Numbered from the stretch's first letter, positions 25,808 to 34,067 are shown. The stretch is DNA of 36,815 nt from Sedimentisphaerales bacterium (GCA_028277585.1 JANQFY010000373.1:1-36815), one strand, 5' to 3'. Notes: a model not told the origin generated them from the letters alone. Numbers and translations: made by a program.

Positions 25808-26560
25808 CTATTGCCTCCCGGTGTACCAGTAGCGCGGCACATCTTCACCGTCGGAATAGGCGATGCCTGAGACGTGGCCGTCCAGCCAAAGCGTATTGCA
25901 GTGGCCGCTCTCATCGCTTCCCGTACGCCCGTGACGGTAGATTTCGGAGATCGCGTTTTCGTAGGTCTGCCCGCCCCAACTGGCGCCGCCCGGACGCCAT
26001 TGGGGGATGTTCGACGTGCCGTGCTTGTAGAGCATATCGCCGTTGTCGTCGAGCAACTGCTCGAAGTGGTCCTGGCAAAGAATGAACTCGGCCGAGGTGA
26101 CCTTGGCCTGGTTGTGGGTGAGGGTCGTCCCTTTGAGGTAGCGCATGTAGCGGTTCTGCCCGTAACTGGCGATCTTGGCGTCTTCCGGCGACTCGTGAAA
26201 CCAGTGCGGCTGCTTCGAACTGGGGCAGCCGAACAACTCCGGCGACTTCATATAGGTGTAGTACGCCACGCCCCAGTAGCTCCGCGGGTCGTCCTTGTCG
26301 ATGATCGTCCCGTCCTCGTTGTGCCACATGATCTGGTTCGAGCCCCAGATCCCGCTCTTGGGCATGTAGAAACTGCCTTCGTTGTCCTCCAGATACAGGG
26401 CCAATCCCAAGCCGAGGCCGCGCAAATGCGCCTGACAAACGGCGTTTTGTGCTTGCTTCTTGACGCGTTGCAGCGCGGGCATTAGGATCGCCATTAGGAG
26501 TGCGATAATGGCGATCACCACCAATAGCTCGATGAGTGTGAATCCCTTGTGCTTGTGCAT
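25808..26560 (-). CDS. Type II pseudopilin-like protein (prepilin-type N-terminus)
   Basis: A 250-aa protein with the canonical prepilin signal H-K-H-K-G-F-T-L-I-E-L-L (cleavage Gly6/Phe7, Glu at +5) and a hydrophobic helix to about residue 26. The body has Y-L-E-D-N-E-G-S-F-Y-M-P and the C-terminal T-L-W-L-D-G-H-V motif of the planctomycete pseudopilin-like family. It is expected to be processed by prepilin peptidase and to stay at the cell envelope or be exported; the precise role is unknown. The ATG at 26560 has Shine-Dalgarno GGAGAG; in-frame upstream starts would spoil the signal. It is divergent from LamG protein 2, mirroring the LamG-pseudopilin neighbourhood at 8835-12795. Confidence 0.9.
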   Translation of the reverse strand: MHKHKGFTLIELLVVIAIIALLMAILMPALQRVKKQAQNAVCQAHLRGLGLGLALYLEDNEGSFYMPKSGIWGSNQIMWHNEDGTIIDKDDPRSYWGVAYYTYMKSPELFGCPSSKQPHWFHESPEDAKIASYGQNRYMRYLKGTTLTHNQAKVTSAEFILCQDHFEQLLDDNGDMLYKHGTSNIPQWRPGGASWGGQTYENAISEIYRHGRTGSDESGHCNTLWLDGHVSGIAYSDGEDVPRYWYTGRQ

Positions 26561-26750
26561 CGCTGCTCTCCTTGCCCATCCGCGATCATTCGACAGCGTG
26601 GCACCGACGCGCTCGCCCAGCTCGCCAGCTTTCGTCGCTGATTGTACATCAGTGTGTTGGGATAGGATTGGAAAATGATGAGTTCTTTGGAAAATGCCGT
26701 TTCGCATGCCGCTCATCGTCTGCTAATCGATCCTTAGTGCGAAACTAATT

Positions 26751-26779
26751 TGACCCTGCTCGCGCCTATGAACTACAAG
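26751..26779 (+). promoter_or_regulatory. Candidate promoter of LamG gene 2
   Basis: TTGACC (26751-26756) and TACAAG (26774-26779) are 17 bases apart, about 90 bases upstream of the GTG start. The -35 matches the sigma-70 consensus at five of six positions, the -10 at four of six. Inferred by eye. Confidence 0.4.
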
Positions 26780-26792
26780 CGAATTGTCCTGT

Positions 26793-26812
26793 GCCGATTC
26801 GCGTGAATCGGC
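26793..26812 (+). repeat. Perfect 8-bp hairpin in the LamG gene 2 leader
   Basis: GCCGATTC (26793-26800), loop GCGT, GAATCGGC (26805-26812). It lies about 14 bases downstream of the candidate -10 box, so it would be near the transcript's 5' end. It could be an operator or an RNA stem that protects the mRNA. Confidence 0.5.
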
Positions 26813-26870
26813 GCTCTCACAACAAGTGCGGAGCGTTATTCATCATCCAACGAAAGGAAGGAGGCTTGCC

Positions 26871-29783
26871 GTGATTCAGAAACTGACACTCGTGATAGGT
26901 ATGGCTCTCATGGTGGGGGCGGCCTGGACAGGCTCAGCCCTCGGCGCCGATCCGGCCGACTCGCTGATCGGCTATTGGAAGCTGGACGGCGACACGCAGG
27001 ACGCTTCCGGTCGGGAGAACCATGGCGCCACCGCGGGCGACCCGGTCTTCGAGGCCGGTCGATCCAGTGCCTTCAAACAGGCCATGTACTTCGACGGCAA
27101 CGGGGATTATCTGGTGATCGATCCGGTCGCGGACGACTTCACCGACGATGACCTGACGCTTTCGGCGTGGATCAAAACCGAAGACACGGGCGCCTGGCAA
27201 TGGTGGTTCTCGAACAACACCGCCGGCGGCGGGAACGTGATCATCCTGGGCCTGGTCAATGGCAACATCGTCGTACATCAAGCCGCCGTTGAGATCACGT
27301 CGACCACCGTGGTCAACGACCTGGAATGGCGCCATGTGGCCTACTCCCGGATCGGCAGCGAGGGCACACTGTACATCAACGGTGTTCCGGAAGGGACGCA
27401 CACGGCCAACTTCACTCTGAGCGCGAACAACCGCTGGTCGATTGGCCAGGAGTGGGACGGCGGGAGTCCGGGCGACTTCCTCAACGGCACGGTCGATGAT
27501 GTGCGCATCTATGACGCCGGGCTCACCGAAGAAGAGCTGCCCGAGATCATGACCCTGCAACCCGGCGTTGCATCGGAACCGAGTCCGGCCGATGGGGCGA
27601 CCGACGTTCTGCGGGACACGGTCCTGAGTTGGACGCCGGGCGACTTCGCCCCGCCCGTCAACGGGCACACGGTCTACTTCGGCGAGGATTTCAACGACGT
27701 CAACGACGGCATCGGCGGCGTCACCCAGAGTGACAACACGTTCGCGCCGGGACGCCTCGCTTTCGGAACGACCTACTACTGGCGAGTCGACGAAGTCAAT
27801 GGCGCGCCCGACTTCACAGTCCACCAGGGCAAGGTCTGGAGTTTCACGGTCGAGCCGGAGGGCTATCCGATCGCGGGCGTCCAGGTGACAACCAACGGGC
27901 TCTCCGAGGATGGCAAGGGTCCCGAGAACACCGTCAATGGCTCCGGGCTCAACGCCGACGACGAGCACGGCGCCGACAGCGTCGACATGTGGCTGGCCTT
28001 CCCGGCCGACGACGGTTCCCTCTGGGTCGAGTACGCCTTCGACCGGGTTCACAAACTGCACGAAATGCTCGTTTGGAACTACAACGTTCAGTTCGAACTA
28101 CTGCTGGGCTTCGGGATTCAGAACGTGGTGGTGGAGTACTCCGAAGACGGCGCTGCCTGGACCTCTCTGGGCGACGTGGCGCTGGCGCAGGGCACCGGCC
28201 TGGCCGGCTACACGCCCAACACGACCGTCGATTTCGGCGGCGCTGCCGTTCAGTACGTCCGGTTGACTCTCAACAGTGGTTACGGCGCGCAGGGCCAATA
28301 CGGCTTGAGCGAGGTTCGTTTCCTATCGATTCCGGTCTACGCCACGGAGCCGGAGCCGGTCGACGGCGCGACCGACGTGAACGTCAGCGGCGCACTGCGT
28401 TGGACAGCCGGTCGTAACGTCGCTTCTCACGACGTGCATCTTGGCGCCGAGACCGAGGATCTGTCGCTGGTCGCCAGCCTCGCCGAGAGTGTCTACGAGA
28501 CGTCCGATCTCTATCTGGGCACGACCTACTCCTGGCAGGTGGTTGAGGTCAATGATCCGGAGGCGTGGGCCAGCGAGGTGTGGACCTTCTCGACCAGGGA
28601 GTGCGTCGTCATCGATGACTTCGAGAGCTATGACGACGACGAGAATCGCATCTATGGCGCCTGGGTCGACGGCTATCAGATCAATGCCAACGGCTCTCAG
28701 GTCGGCAACCTGGAGAGTCCTTTCGCCGAAATGACGATCGTTCGCAGCGGCGGCCAGTCGATGCCCATCTTCTACGACACGGCCGGCGCCTCCTATGCCG
28801 AGGCCGAGCGAACCTTCGCGACGCCCCAGGATTGGACGCTGCATGGCATCGAGACCTTGACGCTGTTCTTCCGCGGTCAAGTGGACAATACCGGTCAGTT
28901 GTATGTCAAGATCGACGGCACGAAGGTGCCCTATGACGGCAGCGCCGACGCCATCAGCAAGCTCACCTGGCAGACCTGGAACATCGATCTGGCCAGTCTC
29001 GGGATCGATCTGACCAACGTCCGGACCCTGGTCATCGGCATCGAAGGCGCCAATGCCAGCGGCACCCTGTTCGTCGACGACGTTCATCTCTATCGCGTCG
29101 CGCCTCTGGCGCCCATCGAGCCGGACAGTGCTCGCCTGGTCGCTCACTACGCCCTCGAAGGCGACGGGACGGACAGCTCGGGCAACGGCTTTGGCGGCGA
29201 GATCCTCGGCGAAGCGGCATTCGACGCCGGCATGGTCGGGCAAGCCATCGCACTCGATGGCGGCGACGACTTCGTGCGAATCGCCGACAACGATCGTCTG
29301 CATCCGGGAGACGGGAGCTTCTCGTTCACCTTCTGGGCGCGGCTCGACCCGGCGTCCAGTTCGAGCGGCAACACGTCCTGGGACATCGCGATCGGCAAGC
29401 GCCAGACCGGCAGCAATGGTTACTACATCGGCGCCAACCGAGGCCAGGGCGGTTCCAGCGAGGCCGGGTTCAAGTTCATGCTGGGCAACACCTCCGGCTC
29501 GCGCGTCGATACGGGGTACATGATCGTCCCGCTGGATGAATGGATCTTCGTCTCGGCGGTTCTCGATCGCGACGCGAACACGCACAAGATCTCCGTCAAC
29601 GGCGGGAGCACCTGGGCGACGGCGACCCCGCCGGCCGGCGCCATCGCTCCGGCTCAGGATCTGGGATTCGGGTTCGACATCGGCCCCGACAACTACTGGT
29701 ACCACGGCCTGCTTGATGAGGTGCGCCTCTACGACACGGCCCTGACCGACGCCGAGGTCGCCTGGCTGGCCAACGACCTCTAG
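26871..29783 (+). CDS. Secreted LamG/discoidin multidomain protein 2
   Basis: A 970-aa exported protein, paralogous to 9865-12795. Signal peptide 1-25 (S-A-L-G before the cut), LamG domain (about 30-225, ends V-D-D-V-R-I-Y-D-A-G-L), Fn3-like domain (about 235-335, Y-Y-W-R-V-D-E-V-N-G-A-P-D), discoidin-like domain (about 340-490, N-T-V-N-G-S-G-L-N-A-D), second Fn3-like domain (about 495-580), D-D-F-E-S-Y-D-D-D-E-N module (about 582-745), and a C-terminal LamG domain (about 755-970). The two LamG domains here are less alike than in protein 1. A binding or adhesive surface role is likely; no catalytic motif seen. The start is GTG at 26871, chosen for its strong Shine-Dalgarno (AAGGAAGGAGG) and because it begins the signal peptide. 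Confidence 0.9.
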   Translation: MIQKLTLVIGMALMVGAAWTGSALGADPADSLIGYWKLDGDTQDASGRENHGATAGDPVFEAGRSSAFKQAMYFDGNGDYLVIDPVADDFTDDDLTLSAWIKTEDTGAWQWWFSNNTAGGGNVIILGLVNGNIVVHQAAVEITSTTVVNDLEWRHVAYSRIGSEGTLYINGVPEGTHTANFTLSANNRWSIGQEWDGGSPGDFLNGTVDDVRIYDAGLTEEELPEIMTLQPGVASEPSPADGATDVLRDTVLSWTPGDFAPPVNGHTVYFGEDFNDVNDGIGGVTQSDNTFAPGRLAFGTTYYWRVDEVNGAPDFTVHQGKVWSFTVEPEGYPIAGVQVTTNGLSEDGKGPENTVNGSGLNADDEHGADSVDMWLAFPADDGSLWVEYAFDRVHKLHEMLVWNYNVQFELLLGFGIQNVVVEYSEDGAAWTSLGDVALAQGTGLAGYTPNTTVDFGGAAVQYVRLTLNSGYGAQGQYGLSEVRFLSIPVYATEPEPVDGATDVNVSGALRWTAGRNVASHDVHLGAETEDLSLVASLAESVYETSDLYLGTTYSWQVVEVNDPEAWASEVWTFSTRECVVIDDFESYDDDENRIYGAWVDGYQINANGSQVGNLESPFAEMTIVRSGGQSMPIFYDTAGASYAEAERTFATPQDWTLHGIETLTLFFRGQVDNTGQLYVKIDGTKVPYDGSADAISKLTWQTWNIDLASLGIDLTNVRTLVIGIEGANASGTLFVDDVHLYRVAPLAPIEPDSARLVAHYALEGDGTDSSGNGFGGEILGEAAFDAGMVGQAIALDGGDDFVRIADNDRLHPGDGSFSFTFWARLDPASSSSGNTSWDIAIGKRQTGSNGYYIGANRGQGGSSEAGFKFMLGNTSGSRVDTGYMIVPLDEWIFVSAVLDRDANTHKISVNGGSTWATATPPAGAIAPAQDLGFGFDIGPDNYWYHGLLDEVRLYDTALTDAEVAWLANDL

Positions 29784-29815
29784 GCCGTCGCTGGAAGTAG
29801 CAACATCGTCTCATC

Positions 29816-29851
29816 CGCGGGCAGGATGTCACCAACGGCGTCCTGCCCGCG
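29816..29851 (+). terminator. GC-rich stem-loop after LamG gene 2
   Basis: CGCGGGCAGGA (29816-29826) pairs perfectly with TCCTGCCCGCG (29841-29851), an 11-bp stem with a 14-nt loop, 33 bases after the stop codon. The following bases (CTCCATTTCC) are only weakly T-rich. A probable terminator of the LamG transcript. Confidence 0.65.
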
Positions 29852-29895
29852 CTCCATTTCCGGTTGCCCAGCCGCCTCGAGACGGCGAAGCTCTC

Positions 29896-29926
29896 TTGAC
29901 TCTAGACGTCTCCATCTGGTTATATA
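29896..29926 (+). promoter_or_regulatory. Candidate sigma-70-like promoter
   Basis: TTGACT (29896-29901) is followed after 18-19 bases by TTATAT/TATATA (29920-29926), placing the transcript start near 29933 and giving a leader of about 55 bases for the gene at 29989. It is the best promoter-like match noticed in the window. Confidence 0.6.
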
Positions 29927-29988
29927 GTGGCAGGCGCCACGGCGTCGCGGCGCGCGAACGTTCAAGCCATTGGGAAGGAGAACTCACT

Positions 29989-30507
29989 ATGAGCAAGAGA
30001 ACCATGACTGTGGCGTTGGCGGTGTTGTTGGTCGCTGTCGGGAATGTGGCGATCGGCCAGGAGAACCTCAAGGACATTGTCGAGGAGCAGGGGTACGGCT
30101 GGATGATGGCCAAGTGGACCGCCGCGACGGACAGTGGGCAGAGCATCACCATCAACTTCCAGTGGGCCGTAAAGGGCCATGCTATCATCACGGGTTTCGA
30201 GATGGGCGAGAGGTCGTCACACGGCATGATCTACTTCGATGCCGACGAGCAGGCCGTCAAGCAGTTCAGCGTGGACAGTCGGGGGCAGGCCACCAAGGCG
30301 ACCTGGGAGCCGATGGGTGTCAAGGCGCTGTGCCGGACTCAGATGACCGACGAGTATGGCGACAGGACGGATGTCGGCATTGCGTACTCGAAAGTCGACG
30401 ACACGACCATGAAAGTGGAAGTCTACCGACTGGAAAACGGGCAGGTCCCGGACTACCCGGCCTTCCAGATGAACTTCACGAAGGCAAAGAAGAAGGCGGA
30501 GAACTAG
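29989..30507 (+). CDS. Small secreted protein of unknown function
   Basis: A 172-aa protein with a clear signal peptide (about 1-23, A-V-L-L-V-A-V-G-N-V-A-I-G). The mature part (about 150 residues) looks like a single beta-rich domain, with alternating strands such as I-T-I-N-F-Q-W-A-V-K-G-H-A-I-I-T-G-F-E and G-M-I-Y-F-D-A-D, and a lysine-rich end. It resembles lipocalin-like or DUF1579-like domains in pattern, but I do not recognise the family with confidence. The ATG at 29989 has a strong Shine-Dalgarno (GGAAGGAG); the in-frame start 93 bases upstream overlaps the promoter and is rejected. It has its own good promoter and is preceded by a terminator-like hairpin, so it is probably a monocistronic, well-expressed periplasmic protein. 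Confidence 0.8.
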   Translation: MSKRTMTVALAVLLVAVGNVAIGQENLKDIVEEQGYGWMMAKWTAATDSGQSITINFQWAVKGHAIITGFEMGERSSHGMIYFDADEQAVKQFSVDSRGQATKATWEPMGVKALCRTQMTDEYGDRTDVGIAYSKVDDTTMKVEVYRLENGQVPDYPAFQMNFTKAKKKAEN

Positions 30508-30579
30508 GCTCCGAACGGTCCGAGAACAGGCCCTTGAACCTGCTCTTCCGGGGCACACCGGGGATACTCTAATAGCGCG

Positions 30580-30595
30580 GGGCTCGATCGAGCCC
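30580..30595 (+). repeat. 16-nt perfect palindrome
   Basis: GGGCTCGATCGAGCCC is its own reverse complement. With one bulge, the pairing extends outward (GCG before, CGC after). It lies between the small secreted protein and the 98-aa gene. It may be a 3'-end hairpin or a binding site. Confidence 0.5.
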
Positions 30596-30641
30596 GCTGG
30601 TGCGGGCCGATCATCTGCTCCGTTGGAAGGGAGTGGTGAAC

Positions 30642-30938
30642 GTGCGCATAGAACCAGGACAGCTATGGGAGGAGGTCGATGCGCGGCGTGCTCGACAGCG
30701 ACAGTTTGTGATCTTCGAGCTTCTGTCGGATCTGGGAGTGAGTTATGTCGGGTGCATTCGGTATTTTGGCGCCTGTGGCGATGAGTTTGCGCCGAATCCC
30801 AAGACAGGGCGAAAGCCCCGCCGATTCCAACTTCAGGAGAAGGAACTGAACAGCCAGAAGTATCACTTCACGGGGAAGACCGTCTCCATTCCGCTCCCCT
30901 CCGGGGGCTACCCGCCGACGAAGAGCTACGGCCTCTAG
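30642..30938 (+). CDS. Small hypothetical protein (98 aa)
   Basis: A GTG-started protein without a signal peptide; the GTG at 30642 follows GAAGGGAG with 8-base spacing, and 14 in-frame upstream codons (from 30600) are unlikely. The N-terminus (I-E-P-G-Q-L-W-E-E-V-D-A-R-R-A-R-Q-R-Q-F) recalls a small family of beta-barrel-like proteins whose members begin P-G-Q-x-W-x-x-x-D-x-R. The middle has two Cys (G-C-I-R-Y-F-G-A-C-G). I do not know its function. The gene is bracketed by palindromes at 30580-30595 and 30944-30967, so it may be an independent unit. The coding call rests on the ribosome binding site and the partial motif. Confidence 0.5.
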   Translation: MRIEPGQLWEEVDARRARQRQFVIFELLSDLGVSYVGCIRYFGACGDEFAPNPKTGRKPRRFQLQEKELNSQKYHFTGKTVSIPLPSGGYPPTKSYGL

Positions 30939-30943
30939 CGTAA

Positions 30944-30967
30944 GGGGCGAGCGTGCCCGCTCGCCCC
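30944..30967. terminator. GC-rich stem-loop between convergent genes
   Basis: GGGGCGAGCG (30944-30953), loop TGCC, CGCTCGCCCC (30958-30967): a perfect 10-bp stem 5 bases after the stop of the 98-aa gene and about 93 bases past the stop of the DUF362 fusion gene on the other strand. It could serve both convergent genes. No T tract on either side. Confidence 0.6.
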
Positions 30968-31060
30968 GACGCGAACTACCCGGAGTGTCCCCGCATTTCC
31001 TTGAAAAGAGTACCGGCCCCCTCTAGTTCCACCCGGTGTCACGCGCCGATCCTTCCGATC

Positions 31061-33892
31061 TCAGGCAGAGCCGAGCTTGTACAGCAGCCAACTGACGAGT
31101 CGGTTGGCTATCGTCGGCGCCGCAGCCGTACGCACGAAGAACGTGTGCCGCATCGGCGCCACAAGTTTCCTCAGCAGCCGGATGTGGAGTGCATTGCTCT
31201 TATGCCTGAAGTGTGTCTCATCCATCTGAGCGCAGCACGTATAGAACAGATTGCCGAAATGATAGTCGGCATCCACGCCCTTGTGGGTGAACAGGGTAAG
31301 GGCCACCGGGACGTTGAGCCACGGCCGGTAGACACTCTTGTCACCGGCCAGCCGTATCTTGGGCTTGCCGAACGCCTTGACCGCCAGCTCCATATACTGA
31401 CTGATCGTCGGGTCGATCCCCATCTTGCTGGCCGCCACCCAGTCCACCGCCACCAGGTCCTCCCCGGCGATGACGGTATGCGTAGGGTTCGGGCAGGGGT
31501 CGGCAAAGATACCGAAGGGCCCGTCGGCACTCAAGTGCGCATCCACCAATCCGAAGTGCACGGGAAAGGTCGCCAGGTATTCGATGGCCGTGTGATAGAT
31601 ATCGCGCCGGCAGTGGTACTCCTTGAACTTGTTCGCCAGGGGCAGCGCCCCGTAGATATTCTTGAGCGTCAGCGTGTAGTAGGCGTAGGCGTGTGTCTTG
31701 TTCTTAGCGAAGGAGATGCGAAAGTCGGCATCACGCCAGACGGCTGAGACCGGATGAGAGCCCAGATGCGGGCCAAGAGGGTGGCGTTCCTGAGCGTCCT
31801 CGGTCATGTCAACGACCCGGTACCCCGCGCTCTCATCGAAGCCAAGGTATTCGGCCATCTCGCGCACGCTGCGTCGGTCGAAGTACTCACCGTATGTGCT
31901 TTGCGCCTCCACCACGGCGACGTTCACGAAGCCCGAGTTGCGCAGGCGAGCCACCAGATGGGCGACCAACTCCGGATCCGTGTAGGTGGTCCGGTCCCTC
32001 TTGTTGTAGGCGAACATGAAGTTGGGTTTGATCACGATCAGAAAGTCACCTTTGGCCTTCCGCGATGCGCTCAGCGCGTTGGCGACGACCGCGTCGAAGC
32101 CCGTCTCATCCAGAGCCCTGTCCAGGGCGGCGAGCTTGTCTCGGTCCTTGACGGACGCGACAGTGACTTCCTTGTCCGAGTCGATGGCCTCCAGCCGCAT
32201 GAGGGACATATCCTCCTCCAGCGCCAGACACTCGTTCCCACTCGGGTCCCGGACCTTTATGATCCGGCGTTGGAAGACCGCCGTCGGGTAGTGGTCATTG
32301 TTCACTTCAAGTAGAGGATTCCCGATCTTCTCGAATAGGCCCTCGTAGGCGGCGTGCGGACTACGAGAGACCAGGTCCCGGATCGCCAACTCGCCCCCGG
32401 CCACTAGAATCTCGGCCGAAGCGACGCGGGGAATGATCGTGCCCAGAAACGCGTCGAGTTGGTCTTTGGCAAGCTTCTGCCTCTCGTTCCGAAGAACCCG
32501 GCTGAGGATCTGGACCCGTGCCGTCGGCGCTTCGGGGCGCACAGCGCATATGTACCCATACAGGAGTGTCGGCTCCTTGACGTTCCGAAACGTGGAACGC
32601 TCGGCCTCGCCGTGGGTCTTCTCGGGCACGACCCTAAGCGTGCTCGAGGTCCCCTCGGCGGAGACATTGCCGCCCGTCTTTGTGATGGTGAGCCGCCCTG
32701 AGCGAACGCTCACGGCGTGCGGTGTGATGTGGATGCCAAGTGGGTATTCGGCCGGCAGCGCTTCCCGCAGGATCTTGCGCAACGGGCGAGCAAGCTTGTT
32801 GAAGAACCTCGACTCGACGGGAAAAGGAAACGAGACCGTCTCATGCGGCCGGGCGTCGAACTCAATTTCGAACTGGGCCTGGCATTCCTCAAGTTCTTCA
32901 TCCTTCAAGCGCATCGCCTGGAACGATGCCGAGAAGCCCGTCTTGAGGGCGAAGAGCGGCCCGCTATAGCGGTACGTGCCTCGCTCCACATCCAACTGGA
33001 GCCCTTCGAGCACTCGGTCCGTGATCGCGTATCGTCGGTAGCCGCCTGCGCCGTCGGCGATGACAAGGAGCACGTCCCAGAAGGTCTCGGAATCTCCCCA
33101 TGGAAATCCCTTGTCGTGCGCGCCGGAGACCAGAAAGAAAGGTCGCTTCTCGTCACCCTCATCCAGCTCCCCAGACAACACAAGGTTCTCGTAGCGGGTG
33201 TCGTAGAGGATGTTCATGTCACTAAGGTACGTCTCGCGCAGTGCGCCGAAGGCGAACGAGGCGAATGCCGAGTAGGCCGCGGCCTTCTGCCAGAACGATG
33301 CGGCCCCAATAACCTTCATCGTTGCGATCATCGCCGGGGCGTCAAGCAGTTTGAAGTACATCACGCCGGCCCCGCAGATCGGGGCCGTTTCGTCGTCACC
33401 TCGGTGCACGACCACGAACAAACAAGTCATGTCGTCGACGATGTCGATCCTGTCCGGGTCATCACTGATCTCTTTGTGCCCGCGGAAGCAGTACATCTGC
33501 CCCTGGGCATCCTTGAACCTGAAGGAGTAGACCATCTGCCTGGCGCTGGTCGCCGGATCGAGGGAGAACAAATTGAAGACTCCGTCGAGCAGGGTGGACG
33601 TGCCGCCCAGGGCGTCACAGGTAACCGTGCCCGACAACGCCGCCGTGTGTTGCGACACCTTCAGGAAGGCCCAAAGATCGGAGATCGTGATCGTCACGTC
33701 GAATCGAATCTTGCTGTCCTGCCGCTGGCCGACCTCGGCTCCCTTGACCGAATCGGTCTCGCCGAGAGCGAAGAATCCGGACATGGACTCTTCGAACGTC
33801 AGACCAACCCCTTCTCGAGACAGGGTCCCCTGAGTCAGGCCGTCAGTGACAGTCCCGGCGGCTGAATCTGCAGTGTCGTTTTCGTGGGTCAT
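31061..33892 (-). CDS. DUF362 protein fused to a GMC-oxidoreductase-associated domain
   Basis: A 943-aa protein without a signal peptide. Residues about 28-345 (L-T-F-E-E-S-M-S-G-F-F, V-T-I-T-I-S-D-L-W-A-F-L, G-V-F-N-L-F-S, Y-C-F-R-G-H-K-E-I) look like the domain attached to long GMC (cholesterol-oxidase-like) oxidoreductases and some alpha/beta hydrolases. The FAD-binding part itself is absent. Residues about 592-850 are a DUF362 domain (V-I-K-P-N-F-M-F, then F-R-I-S-F-A-K-N-K-T-H-A-Y-A-Y-Y-T-L-T-L-K-N-I-Y-G); no 4Fe-4S cysteine motif is attached. The middle (about 350-590) is unassigned. The C-terminus ends in a partly hydrophobic, basic helix. The start could be the ATG at 33892 or the in-frame GTG at 33925; neither has a good Shine-Dalgarno. 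It lies 142-175 bp after the DUF6765-like gene on the same strand. Function unknown; a lipid-related role is only a guess. Confidence 0.75.
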   Translation of the reverse strand: MTHENDTADSAAGTVTDGLTQGTLSREGVGLTFEESMSGFFALGETDSVKGAEVGQRQDSKIRFDVTITISDLWAFLKVSQHTAALSGTVTCDALGGTSTLLDGVFNLFSLDPATSARQMVYSFRFKDAQGQMYCFRGHKEISDDPDRIDIVDDMTCLFVVVHRGDDETAPICGAGVMYFKLLDAPAMIATMKVIGAASFWQKAAAYSAFASFAFGALRETYLSDMNILYDTRYENLVLSGELDEGDEKRPFFLVSGAHDKGFPWGDSETFWDVLLVIADGAGGYRRYAITDRVLEGLQLDVERGTYRYSGPLFALKTGFSASFQAMRLKDEELEECQAQFEIEFDARPHETVSFPFPVESRFFNKLARPLRKILREALPAEYPLGIHITPHAVSVRSGRLTITKTGGNVSAEGTSSTLRVVPEKTHGEAERSTFRNVKEPTLLYGYICAVRPEAPTARVQILSRVLRNERQKLAKDQLDAFLGTIIPRVASAEILVAGGELAIRDLVSRSPHAAYEGLFEKIGNPLLEVNNDHYPTAVFQRRIIKVRDPSGNECLALEEDMSLMRLEAIDSDKEVTVASVKDRDKLAALDRALDETGFDAVVANALSASRKAKGDFLIVIKPNFMFAYNKRDRTTYTDPELVAHLVARLRNSGFVNVAVVEAQSTYGEYFDRRSVREMAEYLGFDESAGYRVVDMTEDAQERHPLGPHLGSHPVSAVWRDADFRISFAKNKTHAYAYYTLTLKNIYGALPLANKFKEYHCRRDIYHTAIEYLATFPVHFGLVDAHLSADGPFGIFADPCPNPTHTVIAGEDLVAVDWVAASKMGIDPTISQYMELAVKAFGKPKIRLAGDKSVYRPWLNVPVALTLFTHKGVDADYHFGNLFYTCCAQMDETHFRHKSNALHIRLLRKLVAPMRHTFFVRTAAAPTIANRLVSWLLYKLGSA

Positions 33893-34067
33893 TTCGTGCG
33901 TCCGCCATTTCGTGCCTACGTTCACCGCTCAGGACTGTGCGTGCCGCCACATCCGGCCCCAACTCACGAATCATCGTCGCGACGTCCCTCTGAATGGGCC
34001 AGTGAGTTCATGCCGACGCCAGGAGCCTCCGTCCGCTCCCGCCGCGTTCGAGCTTATCCGATCGGCG

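Larger units (their letters stand above)
26561..26870. promoter_or_regulatory. Divergent control region, pseudopilin 2 / LamG gene 2
   Basis: A 310-bp non-coding region, AT-richer than its flanks between about 26640 and 26780. It holds a plausible promoter for the LamG gene, an inverted repeat in its leader, the AAGCGAATT motif (26777-26785) and a distant relative (26641-26654) of the 14-mer found upstream of the AraC gene. No gene is supported here. Confidence 0.55.

Noticed and set aside
28323-29705. 460-codon minus-strand frame within LamG gene 2
   Set aside because: A shadow of the real plus-strand gene, which has strong paralogues in the window.
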